A stretch of DNA of 64,000 nt, from contig NZ_VOLC01000001.1 of assembly GCF_009797935.1 (NCBI RefSeq), positions 675,866 through 739,865 on the forward strand. The letters are read 5' to 3'. Position numbers and translations under genes: made by a program. Shown here piece by piece: positions 1 through 8,769 of the stretch. Numbering within the stretch: the stretch's first letter is position 1; every line of letters starts with the position of its first letter. Below the pieces are notes generated by a model. The model did not search any database and was not told where the DNA came from. It was given only the letters and a program-made list of their open reading frames with translations. This DNA is from Lunatibacter salilacus. GTDB taxonomy: Bacteria > Bacteroidota > Bacteroidia > Cytophagales > Cyclobacteriaceae.

Positions 1-398
1 TTCAGATTGATATTGTCACTGTGTTTGGAAATCTCCGGGGCCAATTCTTTTGCGATGGCCTGCAGCTCGTCGTTGGTATTGGCCGAATTTAAATTGCTAA
101 AAACCCGGGAGACCTTTGACAGGGTTTCACCCGAATATTCCAATGCCTCGACAGTATTTGCAAAGGTAGGTGCTTCCGGATTATTGACGATGGCGTCTAC
201 TTCTTTTTCCTTTTGTACAATTCCCTCCCTGACAGCCGGAGCAAAGTGTTCGTTTTTGATTTTATCAAATGGGGGAACTTCAAAAGGCGTGTCATACGCC
301 TCAAAGAATGGATTCATAATATCTGTTTTTTCTTCGTTGGTATCGCATCCTATCCAGAGGGCAGAGACAATAATTAGAACTATCGATGTACGCATCAT
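1..398 (-). CDS. dcp: M3 family peptidyl-dipeptidase/oligopeptidase, N-terminal part (runs off the window)
   Basis: Only the first 132 residues are inside the window; the catalytic HEXXH region lies to the left. The start is a double ATG, followed by a hydrophobic segment ending at Cys18 (ALWIGC), which suggests a lipoprotein signal with a slightly off-consensus lipobox. The mature part (NPFFEAYDTPFEVPPFDKI, then EHFAPAVREGI and PEAPTFANTVEALEYSG) is the characteristic N-terminal helical region of M3 zinc metallopeptidases such as Dcp and oligopeptidase A. These enzymes trim peptides in the cell envelope or cytoplasm, and the signal here argues for the periplasm. The family call is firm; Dcp versus another M3 member cannot be settled from this piece. 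Confidence 0.8.
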   Translation of the reverse strand, partial: MMRTSIVLIIVSALWIGCDTNEEKTDIMNPFFEAYDTPFEVPPFDKIKNEHFAPAVREGIVQKEKEVDAIVNNPEAPTFANTVEALEYSGETLSKVSRVFSNLNSANTNDELQAIAKELAPEISKHSDNINL

Positions 399-520
399 AT
401 ATTCTTAATGTTAGCAGTTTTCTGATTTAAGAAACAACTAAGAAGCTTCCGATGGTTCCAGATATAATCTGACCAGTGGAACTTCACCGGTTCGAAGACG
501 CTGATCAATTTGACTAACTT

Positions 521-607
521 TTATTTTATTGCGCCGAAAGCGGCAAAGCAACTGTTTTTATGAAGAATTTCGACCTGTTTAAAGCCTACTTCTTGCAATA
601 AGTTAAT
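521..607 (-). pseudogene. 3' remainder of the methyltransferase frame, cut off by an internal TAA
   Basis: Reading on in the same frame past the TAA at 608-610 gives 28 more sense codons (INLLQEVGFKQVEILHKNS, then CFAAFGAIK) and a proper TAA at 521-523. This is the usual C-terminal strand pair of this methyltransferase family, where a sentence like LTYQ-LLQEVGF is expected. One C-to-T change (CAA to TAA) would explain the break. The full frame would encode 236 residues. Confidence 0.7.
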
Positions 608-1231
608 TTAATAAGTGAGTGATCTTGGAGAATCTTCAATAGCGATGTAGGAAAACACTTTTTCTTTATAATCTTCACCTCCCAGCGTCGTAAGGTATTT
701 ACCATATCTATTCCACATCAACTCCTGAATAGCCGGATCATCGTGGTGAACCATATCTGAAATCCATAGGCTTCCTCCGGGCTTCAAAAGGCTAAATAAC
801 TTGGTAAAGGTTCGTAACCAATCTTCATCATCTCGAAGGTGGTGGAGAACCGCTCCGGCTAGGAGTATGTCATAGGCATCATACTGTAAATCCGCATGCC
901 GAATATCCGTCTGAAAGGTTCGTACTAATCCATTCGTTTGATTTGACACTCTCTCATAGGCCCTTTTCAACATGGGTCCGCTTAAATCCAACAAGTCGCA
1001 ATTAAGGTTTGGTAGTCCCGATAACAGTTTTAATGTCTGGTTGCCAGCCCCACATCCTATATCCAAAATTCGCTTTGCCTTAGGGGTTGACTTACTCGCT
1101 GCTTCTGTAATTAATTCCATCATCAGAGGCGCATCAATGACAGCTTGTTGTCCGGTCTCTAATTGCGAAAACCGCTCTACGTCCCCGTCAAATCGTTTGC
1201 GTATATCTTCTACTGTTGATTTTTTCATCAT
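608..1231 (-). CDS. class I SAM-dependent methyltransferase, prematurely terminated
   Basis: A 207-residue Rossmann methyltransferase. Motif I is at residues 55-64 (ILDIGCGAGN), an acidic ribose-binding strand follows (LLDLSGPML), and motif IV is seen as AGAVLHHLRDD, followed by LKPGGSLWISD. The substrate is unknown; the family is close to the generic methyltransferase 11/12/25 groups. The protein ends abruptly at SLTY with a TAA, although the same frame continues for 28 family-like residues, so the last two beta-strands of the fold are lost. It may be a recent pseudogene, a sequencing or assembly error, or a tolerated truncation. The start is the first of two ATGs. Confidence 0.75.
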   Translation of the reverse strand: MMKKSTVEDIRKRFDGDVERFSQLETGQQAVIDAPLMMELITEAASKSTPKAKRILDIGCGAGNQTLKLLSGLPNLNCDLLDLSGPMLKRAYERVSNQTNGLVRTFQTDIRHADLQYDAYDILLAGAVLHHLRDDEDWLRTFTKLFSLLKPGGSLWISDMVHHDDPAIQELMWNRYGKYLTTLGGEDYKEKVFSYIAIEDSPRSLTY

Positions 1232-1258
1232 ATATACTGCTTAAAAATTAGCGTTTTT

Positions 1259-2737
1259 TTATAAAACCTTCTGTTTCCATCGAATAGCCTCGGGAATTGC
1301 CAAATCAATAAGGTATCCATTAATCACTGCAAACTTTAGTATGTCCTCTTTTTGCAAAAAGAAATTAGTAGGGCTTCCGATTGCTGTTCCAAAAGGGATC
1401 TCTTTCTTTCCCGACAGTACAATTATCGGTAAATTATGCAGAGCTCCTGAAAAACTTTCAGCGGTAGTTGCTGCCAAATATCCGGAACGAAGTAATTCAA
1501 CTGCATCATCTGGTGTAAAACTATCAAAATTTATTGGCTGTTCGTAGGTCTTTCCTGGAACTATCACCAAGCCAGATTCATCAATTTCCTCATAACCGTA
1601 AAAAACCGACAAATCTCCCAAATCTGCAATACTTCCGGAAACATAGTAATCCAGCGGATCAGCTACCTCCACCTCTCTCCTACGAATTCCCAGATCTACC
1701 CTGTAGTTTACACTGTCGTTTAAAGCAACGCCTTTAATTAACAGGTCCATCAAACGTGACTCATTATCAGGTATGGCGAAATAGGCTTCCACTGTATAGT
1801 CAGTAAATCCTTCGGTGGCAATTTGGTATAGTGCGTTCAAAATAATCATAAAATTCAGCCGCCGGATATATTGTTTTTCGGGATCATTGGGATAACCACC
1901 CGATTCAATAAGGATAGTGCTGGTACCTCGCTTCTGAAAGTTGTCTCCAAAGGCTCTAGGCTCAAAAGCATCATTGTATTTGCCTACATGGCCGGGCACT
2001 TCCTTCTGCAAGATCTCATTCATTCCCACGATAACTTTCATGGCGTTGCTTCGAACATCGTTGATGCTTGTGGCTTCGTCGTAGGCGGGAGCTAAAACGG
2101 AAATTGTGGCTGGATTGCGTGAGCCTTTGGCGGTATAGTATGTGTTTTGATCGTGCAGGTTAAATCCAAACCGCGGCTCAAAATTATCCCTGGCCTGTTT
2201 TAAAATCACTGCTTCAGGCGAAGTGCCGTGTAAAAAATCCCTATTTAAATCTATCTCCCAGGCATTTCTGCGGACAAAACGTTCCGCACCGTCGGGGTTT
2301 ACCATGGGAATAAAGCGGATATGCAGATTTTCAGCAAGGGTATTTCGAATTTCCTCAAATCCGTCATCAGCCCCTTCCAGAAAATTAAACAGATCAAACA
2401 GGGCCATGGTGGCGGTACTTTCATTGCCATGCATCTGGGACCAAAGCATCACCTTTTTCGTTCCCTGACCAAAATCGAGCCTGAAAATATCCCTCCCTTC
2501 GATGGATTGGCCCAAGATCTCCTGAGAGAATAAATTACTTCTCTTATGTATATGAGGGATCATGTCTGCATGGGAAAACCGACGTACCGGAAATGCTTTC
2601 TCACGGTACATTTCAGCGGCCCGGCGAAGGTCTTCTACTGCAATAGTTGGAGCATCAAGTTTCCTTTCAGGGCGGGAACAGGACGTGGATAAGCTAATAA
2701 GAAAGAAAAGAAAACCGACGGATAATATGTTTCGCAT
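1259..2737 (-). CDS. M14 family zinc carboxypeptidase, lipoprotein
   Basis: I chose the ATG at 2737 because it gives a clean lipoprotein signal (hydrophobic stretch, lipobox STSC with Cys20); an in-frame upstream start adds 17 residues with no signal. The peptidase domain has the M14 zinc ligands His103 and Glu106 (MHGNES), the substrate-binding NPDG...R...DLNRDF block, the third ligand His195 (NLHDQN) and the catalytic Glu278 (LIESGG). The C-terminal 170 residues are an extra domain of unknown role. It probably trims peptides at the outer membrane or in the periplasm. It is divergent from the dipeptide epimerase gene, which suggests a shared role in peptide or murein-peptide salvage (inference). 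Confidence 0.85.
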   Translation of the reverse strand: MRNILSVGFLFFLISLSTSCSRPERKLDAPTIAVEDLRRAAEMYREKAFPVRRFSHADMIPHIHKRSNLFSQEILGQSIEGRDIFRLDFGQGTKKVMLWSQMHGNESTATMALFDLFNFLEGADDGFEEIRNTLAENLHIRFIPMVNPDGAERFVRRNAWEIDLNRDFLHGTSPEAVILKQARDNFEPRFGFNLHDQNTYYTAKGSRNPATISVLAPAYDEATSINDVRSNAMKVIVGMNEILQKEVPGHVGKYNDAFEPRAFGDNFQKRGTSTILIESGGYPNDPEKQYIRRLNFMIILNALYQIATEGFTDYTVEAYFAIPDNESRLMDLLIKGVALNDSVNYRVDLGIRRREVEVADPLDYYVSGSIADLGDLSVFYGYEEIDESGLVIVPGKTYEQPINFDSFTPDDAVELLRSGYLAATTAESFSGALHNLPIIVLSGKKEIPFGTAIGSPTNFFLQKEDILKFAVINGYLIDLAIPEAIRWKQKVL

Positions 2738-2885
2738 ATTCAAGAGTTGGATTGGTGGTTTACTCCCTAAAGGTACAATCAAAATCATTATTTTAATTCT
2801 AAATGAAAATAATCTATTCTACCTTTATACCCTGAATCCCTGTAGAAATGGGGTTAAATTTTGACTTTACTTGGAAAAACAAGCT

Positions 2886-3902
2886 ATGCATATTGAAATT
2901 TTGGTTAAAGAATTGCCCCTAAAACATACCTTCACCATTGCCCATCAAAGCCGGGATGTTCAGACGACCATCATTGTAAAGCTGACCGACGGGGACCAGT
3001 ATGGTTTGGGTGAATCTACCACCAACCCATTTTACGGGATGAATGTGGAAAATATGACCGCCACCTTGGAAGCAGCCAAGCCATTACTCGAAAAGGAGTC
3101 CATCCAGCACCCAGAAGTTCTCTGGGAGAAAACCAAGGTTCTTTTTTCCAACAATCCCTTTGCACAATGTGCCTTGGATATGGCGGCCTGGGATCTTTTT
3201 GCCAAGAAACAGGGGAAAAAGCTATATGAGTATTGGGGATTTGATCCCAAAAACATCCCCTTGACCAATTTCACCATTGGGATAGCGTCTGTGGAAAAAA
3301 TGGTTTCCAAAATGAAGGAATTTGATTGGCCACTTTATAAAATAAAGCTGGGAACTGATCATGATATGGAAATTATCCGGGAACTCCGAAAACATACCGA
3401 TGCCATCTTCCGCATTGATGCGAACTGCGCTTGGACTGCAGAGCAGGCGATCCGTTATTCAGTAGAATTAAAATCCCTAGGAGTCGAGTTTATGGAACAA
3501 CCCCTGGGCAAAGATGATTTGGAGGGGATGAAGGAAGTCTTCAACCACAGTGCCCTGCCGGTTATTGCCGATGAAAGTTGCATTGTTGAATCCGACGTCA
3601 AAAAATGCCATGGATTGTTTCATGGGATCAATGTCAAGTTAGTAAAGGCGGGAGGGATAACGCCGGGGCTTCGCATGATTAAAGAGGCGAAAAGTCTGGG
3701 TATGAAAACCATGGTAGGATGTATGACGGAATCTTCGGTAGGAATCTCAGCAATCGCCCATCTGGCAGCGATTCTGGATTATGTGGATATGGACGGTGCA
3801 ATGCTTTTGTCTAAGGATATTGCTGCCGGGGTGAAAATTTCACCCGATGGGGTCATTTTTCCTGATCGGCCGGGAACGGGAGCCAAATTGCTTGAAGGCT
3901 AA
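2886..3902 (+). CDS. dipeptide epimerase (enolase superfamily, L-Ala-D/L-Glu type)
   Basis: Enolase-superfamily enzyme of 338 residues when started at ATG 2886; a TTG five codons upstream is less likely. The muconate-lactonizing fold is shown by the catalytic KIK pair (Lys152, Lys154), metal ligands Asp178 (DANCAW), Glu204 (EQPLG) and Asp229 (IADES), and the second-side lysine in NVKLVKAGG. GCMTESSVG near the C-terminus is typical of dipeptide epimerases, which interconvert L-Ala-D-Glu and L-Ala-L-Glu during murein-peptide recycling. Exact dipeptide specificity cannot be read from sequence. The next gene starts 7 bases after the stop, so the two are cotranscribed. Confidence 0.88.
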   Translation: MHIEILVKELPLKHTFTIAHQSRDVQTTIIVKLTDGDQYGLGESTTNPFYGMNVENMTATLEAAKPLLEKESIQHPEVLWEKTKVLFSNNPFAQCALDMAAWDLFAKKQGKKLYEYWGFDPKNIPLTNFTIGIASVEKMVSKMKEFDWPLYKIKLGTDHDMEIIRELRKHTDAIFRIDANCAWTAEQAIRYSVELKSLGVEFMEQPLGKDDLEGMKEVFNHSALPVIADESCIVESDVKKCHGLFHGINVKLVKAGGITPGLRMIKEAKSLGMKTMVGCMTESSVGISAIAHLAAILDYVDMDGAMLLSKDIAAGVKISPDGVIFPDRPGTGAKLLEG

Positions 3903-3909
3903 TCGAGGG

Positions 3910-4968
3910 ATGGGAAAACATCTTGTTACAGACAGAGCCAACTCTAGGCTGGTAGCAGAAGGAGAGGAATACTTGCAATTTGCAGGTACTGCCTATTTGG
4001 GTATGTCCCAAGTTCCAGCCTTTGAAAAGCTACTTATTGAGGGAATAAAAAAATACGGAGCCAACCATGGTTCAAGCAGACATAGCAACGTGCAGCTGGC
4101 GATTTATGATACGTTTGAATTATATTTTGCAGCACAAACAGGGGCGGAAAAAGTACGCTTACTTAGCAGCGGTTTTTTAGCTGGACACTTGGCTGTGGAG
4201 TTTCTTCGAAAGGAGGTGGATCTAATATGGGTTGCACCGGATGCCCATCCAGCTATTTTGCCACAAGGCCAAAGCGGAAATCCCCACCAAAGCTTTGATT
4301 CCTGGTCCCAACAGTGCCTGGAAAAATCCAAAAACTTGATGGGGCAACGAATCGGGATTCTATCGAACGCTGTCAACCCCTTGAAACCACAGATACACGA
4401 TTTTGGCTGGATTACGGAGTTGGCACCTGTAAATGAGTACTTTGTGTTGATTGATGACAGCCATGCTTTCGGGGTAGTCGGAGATTCTATTTTTGGTACC
4501 TATAGTCAATGGAAGCATGTAACACCAAATTTGTTGGTGTGTGGGTCTCTGGGAAAGGCCTTATCCCTGCCTGCGGGAGTAATTTTAGGTTCAAAAAATC
4601 TATTGGATAAGGTCGATGGACTTCCTATTTTCCGATCTTCCTCCCCGCCAGCTCCAGCATTTTTACATGCCTTTCTAAACGGGCAGGACTTATATAAAGC
4701 CCAACACAAAAAGCTTCGTGAAAATACCGCAGCCGTTTTTCAAAGCATTCAATCCATGCTGGATTTTACCATGCTGGATGGATTTCCCGTGGTGACTTTT
4801 CAGGAGAGAGGTTGGGTAGAAAAACTTCTTGAAGAAAAAATTATTGCGTCTTCTTTTCCCTATCCGGGACCCTTGGATTCTTCTTTGAACAGACTGGTTC
4901 TTACCGCCACTCATAGTAGAGAGGATTTGTCTCATTTGATAACTGTTTTAAAAAGCTTAAAGAATTAA
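3910..4968 (+). CDS. class I/II PLP-dependent aminotransferase, alpha-oxoamine synthase-like
   Basis: Fold-type I PLP enzyme of 352 residues. YGANHGSSRHSNVQ near residue 45 and the cofactor-binding lysine in CGSLGKALSLPAG resemble the 8-amino-7-oxononanoate synthase / 2-amino-3-ketobutyrate ligase group; LIDDSHAFGVVG supplies the aspartate that holds the PLP pyridine nitrogen. The start at 3910 is used because the longer frame overlaps the epimerase. No biotin genes are nearby. Its location directly behind a dipeptide epimerase suggests a step in the breakdown of a released amino acid, which is inference. It could also be an uncharacterised acyl-CoA-amino acid condensing enzyme. Confidence 0.75.
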   Translation: MGKHLVTDRANSRLVAEGEEYLQFAGTAYLGMSQVPAFEKLLIEGIKKYGANHGSSRHSNVQLAIYDTFELYFAAQTGAEKVRLLSSGFLAGHLAVEFLRKEVDLIWVAPDAHPAILPQGQSGNPHQSFDSWSQQCLEKSKNLMGQRIGILSNAVNPLKPQIHDFGWITELAPVNEYFVLIDDSHAFGVVGDSIFGTYSQWKHVTPNLLVCGSLGKALSLPAGVILGSKNLLDKVDGLPIFRSSSPPAPAFLHAFLNGQDLYKAQHKKLRENTAAVFQSIQSMLDFTMLDGFPVVTFQERGWVEKLLEEKIIASSFPYPGPLDSSLNRLVLTATHSREDLSHLITVLKSLKN

Positions 4969-5157
4969 GTAGCAATTAAGTAGCTGTCGAAATTATTATT
5001 CGCTCCGCGCAGATACATAATTATTCTTTTCGTTGAATGATTATCCAAAATTCGTCCAAAACAGAAAGGATTCACCATTTAAAAGAACTTACCTTAGCTT
5101 TTATCTCCTATAGGGGCACAAATTTTGAATTAGGTTATTCAACTAAAAAATTTTACG

Positions 5158-5931
5158 ATGAACTTTAAACCATTCAATCCTCGCATTCAAGTTATAAGCA
5201 GTATCTTTTTCATTGCGTTCATTTTTCTGCAAATTACCCCAAGCAAAGCGCAATGGTCTATTGACGCTGAATCGGGGTTGGCCTTTTTGGGGTATAACGA
5301 CGTGCGGATTCCCAATGAAACAGGAACATTATTTAGTTTTAAAAATGATTTTGATGTGGAAGGCGCTGTAGTTCCATTCCGGGTAAGGGTTGGCTACACC
5401 TGGAACGAAAGAAATCACCTTTTTGGTTTGATCGCTCCCTTGTTTGTGAACTATACGGGAACACCCAATCAAGCGATTGACTTTCAAACCTCGACATTTG
5501 ATGCTGGAGAAACACTAAAAGGATTTTATCAATTCAACAGCTATCGATTAACCTACCGTAGAGATTTCATTGTGAACGGTCCTTGGACAGTGGGAGCGGG
5601 ATTTACGGCGAAAATTCGCGATGCCAGCGTTAGGCTTGATAATGAAATGGGGACTGCGGACCGCAAAGATGATATCGGATTTGTGCCTCTGCTACATCTC
5701 TATACCGAATATAAACTGGAAAATCGAACCCGAATTTACCTAGAAGGAGATGGATTGGCCGGGGGGCCCGGAAGAGCCTTTGATGTGTTTTTGGGAACCC
5801 GTATTCCTCTAACAGCTAAAACAGACATAAAAGCTGGGTATAGGATTCTTGAGGGAGGAGCTAATGTGGATGAGGTCTACAACTTTACCTTGGTGCAGTT
5901 TGCGGTGTTTGGGCTGTTTTTTCAGCTGTAA
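5158..5931 (+). CDS. outer-membrane beta-barrel protein, unknown function
   Basis: A 257-residue protein with an N-terminal signal peptide (hydrophobic residues about 12-27, cut after PSKAQ). The rest is a run of amphipathic beta-strands with alternating aromatic and polar residues (for example RVRVGYTWNERNHLFGLIAP and YRLTYRRDFI) and ends in an aromatic-rich strand LFFQL, the usual C-terminal mark of a transmembrane barrel. I do not recognise a named family. It has its own intergenic regions on both sides and precedes an exported glycoside hydrolase. Confidence 0.6.
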   Translation: MNFKPFNPRIQVISSIFFIAFIFLQITPSKAQWSIDAESGLAFLGYNDVRIPNETGTLFSFKNDFDVEGAVVPFRVRVGYTWNERNHLFGLIAPLFVNYTGTPNQAIDFQTSTFDAGETLKGFYQFNSYRLTYRRDFIVNGPWTVGAGFTAKIRDASVRLDNEMGTADRKDDIGFVPLLHLYTEYKLENRTRIYLEGDGLAGGPGRAFDVFLGTRIPLTAKTDIKAGYRILEGGANVDEVYNFTLVQFAVFGLFFQL

Positions 5932-6092
5932 CACCTAAAAATTTCATTTAAAACGACAAAATGAAAAACGGATAGTCAAATTTTTCACTCTCAATTAAAA
6001 AGGCAGCCCTAAAGAGTTAAATGGATGAAAAAGGGGTAGGATGTTATGTATGATTCTTAACTTTAAGCATCATAACCCAAAATCATCTTCTC

Positions 6093-8372
6093 ATGACTTC
6101 TTTCGTGCAAAACTACCTAATCTTCGCAATTGTTATTTTTTTAAGTTTAACTTGGAGCCCTAAAAAAGAGACGGAATGGTTTGCCTTTCAGCCAACTAGT
6201 AGCCCTGAAAAAGGGGAGATCGGCATGCAGGATTGGCTCGAAGCCCCAGCAGGCAAGCATGGTTTTGTTACAATGGAAGGAGCTAACCTGCTTTTTGAGG
6301 ACGGAACACCCGTGAAATTCTGGGGAACTAATATCAATGGCAGCAATACCTACCCGAAGGAGGAACTCGCAGATCAGTTTGTTGACTTTCTGGCCAAGTA
6401 TGGCGTAAATGCCATCCGCTTTCACAAGTTCACTTGGAATGCAAATGACGGAGTGCACTCTACACGCTTTGATCCGGATAAGATGGGCCGTCTGGATTAC
6501 TTTCATGCAAAACTGAAAGAAAAAGGCCTTTACTACGGATGGTCGCATATTTACGGGCATAAGGTTCTTCCCGGTGACAGTTCCTCCCTTATAGCCTATG
6601 AAGAGATCAAAAACCTCTCATATCCTTGGGCCCACCTAAATGGATCAACGTCCAGTTTGGTGAATTTTGCCCCGGATCTGCAGGACCTCAATATCGCATT
6701 GACCGTCAATATGCTCAGCCATGTGAATCCCATAACAGGTCAACGATACGCAGATGATCCGGGTCTGGCCTTTGTCGAGTTTCAAAATGAAGACAATATT
6801 TTCTGGAGTGCCATTGAGCGGTCCTTAGACCAAGCTCCTACTTACCGAAAGCTACTGTGTCGGATGTTTTCGGAATGGCTGCTGGATAGGTATGGATCTC
6901 AAGAACAACTTGAGAAAGCATGGGGGATAGAGGTAAATCCCGAAGCCGACCTTTGGGGTTTCAAAAAACCCCGAAGGTCTCTCGAAAAAACATCGGCGGA
7001 CCAGGTCTTGCCCGAGAGCGAATCTTTAAAGGATTTTAACATTTACCCCCAACCCAACCACAGCCTTTTTTCGCAGGCTTATGATAGGGCTGTCCGTGAA
7101 AATAGCACAGTCGAGCAACACCTTTTGGACAAGATGCTTTTCTTATATGAAAAACAGATGGAATATTATCAAAAATTTGAAAAGGCGGTTAGAGATGTAG
7201 GGTATAAAGGAATACTGGTTGGCTCATGCTGGCAAGCAGGGTCTGGAATCTCACATTTCTACAATTTGCACGCTGACTATAGTGTAGGAATGATCGACCG
7301 CCACAATTATTTCGGCGGGGGAGCTGGCGGCCACCGTCTGGACACCGGAAATGTCAAGAACTCATCCATGCTTCAAAATCCAGGTTCGGGGTTATTATCT
7401 AGCGGCATGCAGCAGGTTGTCGATAGACCTTTCTCTTTTTCGGAATGGATGAGTCTGGTTCCGAATGAATGGACTGCCGAGGCAACCCCCATTATTGCAG
7501 CATATGGCATGGGATTGCAGGGATGGGATGCCTCTTTTTCTTTTGCCACGGATATCCCTCGATTTTCACCTTTCCTGGAATCTGAGCATCATGGTGTGTA
7601 CAACGCCACAAGTCCGCTTCATATGGGACTCTATCCAGCGCTAGCTCGCATGATCTACCGTGGAGATGTCACAGAAAGTGACGTGATAACCACCAGAAAT
7701 GTACACATTCCTTCCTTGGAGCATGGAAAATTGGGGTTTGATGAAAAAGTAACTCAGGGGTTCGACGATAAAGAATTTGCAGGAACCTTCACTCCAAACA
7801 CCTTAGCCATAGGACGGATGCCGATCGCCTTTACCGATGAACACTTAGAAACCAAATTACCAGATATTTCAGCATATCATAATTTGACGGAAAATTCGAT
7901 ACAGTCGATAACGGGAGAGTTGGATTGGCATTATGGAGATAAGGGATACTTTACCATCAACACCGATGGTACAAAAGGAGTAGTGGGTTTCTTACCAGAC
8001 AAAACAATCGAACTTGGAGACTGGCAAATTACCTCATCAAATCCCTTTGCAGTCATTCTTTTGGGTAGTTTGGAGAAAGATAAAGGTTTGGAGACGGCCA
8101 ACCGCATCTTATTGACTACCGTAGCAAGAGGTCGAAATACTGGTATGGAATATAGCGAATCCGGTGACAAGTTGATCGCTAAGGGAAGCAGCCCGCTTTT
8201 ATTGGAGCCTCTTGATCTTACCATTCACCTTCCAGCGAGAAACGATTACACCATTTCAGTATTGGATCATGATGGGAATAAAACTTCTCGGACAGTTCCC
8301 ATCCATGATCAAAAGGCTATTATTGCTGGGTCTGAGTTTCAAACGATATATTATTTGATTGAAAAACAATAG
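6093..8372 (+). CDS. exported clan GH-A glycoside hydrolase (cellulase/beta-galactosidase-like)
   Basis: 759 residues with an N-terminal hydrophobic export segment. The catalytic TIM barrel spans about residues 45-510. VKFWGTNINGSN and GVNAIRFHKF are typical first-strand motifs. The acid/base pair is Asn232-Glu233 (FVEFQNEDN) and the likely nucleophile is Glu451 (FSFSEWMSL). Residues about 510-759 form one or two beta-sandwich domains. It hydrolyses a plant or algal polysaccharide outside the cytoplasm; the exact substrate and GH family (GH5-like or GH42-like) cannot be fixed by eye. It is monocistronic, with gaps of 160 bases upstream and 200 downstream. Confidence 0.75.
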   Translation: MTSFVQNYLIFAIVIFLSLTWSPKKETEWFAFQPTSSPEKGEIGMQDWLEAPAGKHGFVTMEGANLLFEDGTPVKFWGTNINGSNTYPKEELADQFVDFLAKYGVNAIRFHKFTWNANDGVHSTRFDPDKMGRLDYFHAKLKEKGLYYGWSHIYGHKVLPGDSSSLIAYEEIKNLSYPWAHLNGSTSSLVNFAPDLQDLNIALTVNMLSHVNPITGQRYADDPGLAFVEFQNEDNIFWSAIERSLDQAPTYRKLLCRMFSEWLLDRYGSQEQLEKAWGIEVNPEADLWGFKKPRRSLEKTSADQVLPESESLKDFNIYPQPNHSLFSQAYDRAVRENSTVEQHLLDKMLFLYEKQMEYYQKFEKAVRDVGYKGILVGSCWQAGSGISHFYNLHADYSVGMIDRHNYFGGGAGGHRLDTGNVKNSSMLQNPGSGLLSSGMQQVVDRPFSFSEWMSLVPNEWTAEATPIIAAYGMGLQGWDASFSFATDIPRFSPFLESEHHGVYNATSPLHMGLYPALARMIYRGDVTESDVITTRNVHIPSLEHGKLGFDEKVTQGFDDKEFAGTFTPNTLAIGRMPIAFTDEHLETKLPDISAYHNLTENSIQSITGELDWHYGDKGYFTINTDGTKGVVGFLPDKTIELGDWQITSSNPFAVILLGSLEKDKGLETANRILLTTVARGRNTGMEYSESGDKLIAKGSSPLLLEPLDLTIHLPARNDYTISVLDHDGNKTSRTVPIHDQKAIIAGSEFQTIYYLIEKQ

Positions 8373-8509
8373 GGATTCGACCAAACAGACAACCTGCGAA
8401 ATCAAAGGTAAAGAAGGAGACTATACGGATCAAGGCCCAATTATGGAATTAGCAACCAAACTGGTAAAACGTTGCCATAAAAATATTTTTTAAATTTTTT
8501 ATGATTTTA

Positions 8510-8541
8510 TTTGCAACATAAGTAGTCATCTATTACCTTTG
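8510..8541 (+). promoter_or_regulatory. Bacteroidota-type promoter of the tRNA-like RNA gene
   Basis: TTTG at 8510-8513, a 20-base spacer, then TACCTTTG at 8534-8541. Both boxes match the known Bacteroidota consensus (TTTG, 17-23 bases, TAnnTTTG). The start of transcription would be near 8548, giving a leader of about 27 bases before the mature 5' end. Confidence 0.6.
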
Positions 8542-8574
8542 ACATATCAAACAAAGACAAATGGTCTTTTATAC

Positions 8575-8699
8575 TGTAGGATGATGAAACTGGCAGACAT
8601 GCCCTCCGGTCTCGGGGGTGGGGAATTCAGGATAAAGCAAACATCGAGCTCGTGTTTTTGCCTAACTGCCCCGTGGAGGTTCGACTCCTTCTCCTACAG
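8575..8699 (+). tRNA. aberrant leucine-type tRNA-like RNA with giant variable arm
   Basis: The fold is complete. The acceptor stem is 7 perfect pairs (8575-8581 with 8692-8698), the D stem is ATG/CAT (8584-8586, 8598-8600) with a leucine-type loop AAACTGGCAGA, the anticodon stem is 8602-8606 with 8614-8618, and the T arm is GGAGG-TTCGACT-CCTTC (8675-8691). Two things are wrong for a decoder. The anticodon loop is CGGTCTC, which lacks U33 and puts GTC at the anticodon position, not a leucine anticodon. The variable region is 56 bases (8619-8674) instead of about 15. That arm folds into a GGGG/CCCC stem capped by a hairpin with the palindrome CGAGCTCG. CCA is not encoded. It has its own promoter and terminator. 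A degraded tRNA gene is the alternative. Confidence 0.6.
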
Positions 8700-8730
8700 C
8701 AGGTTATTTTGGGTTTATTGTTAATTGACT

Positions 8731-8769
8731 AAAGCTATGAGATTTTATTTCATAGCTTTTTTCTTTTTT
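8731..8769 (+). terminator. Rho-independent terminator of the tRNA-like RNA gene
   Basis: A perfect 10-bp stem AAAGCTATGA (8731-8740) with TCATAGCTTT (8750-8759), loop of 9, followed by a T-rich tail. It lies 32 bases after the tRNA-like 3' end, so the transcript would be roughly 210-220 bases before processing. Confidence 0.75.

Noticed and set aside
8371..8493. 40-codon open frame directly behind the glycoside hydrolase, reading like protein (GDYTDQGPIMELATKLVKR)
   Set aside because: No start codon except an internal ATG, and it continues from the wrong frame of the hydrolase gene; probably chance.
8575..8699. tmRNA or split tmRNA interpretation of the tRNA-like gene
   Set aside because: No alanine-type acceptor pair, no tag reading frame and no pseudoknot-sized domain; the whole RNA is too short.
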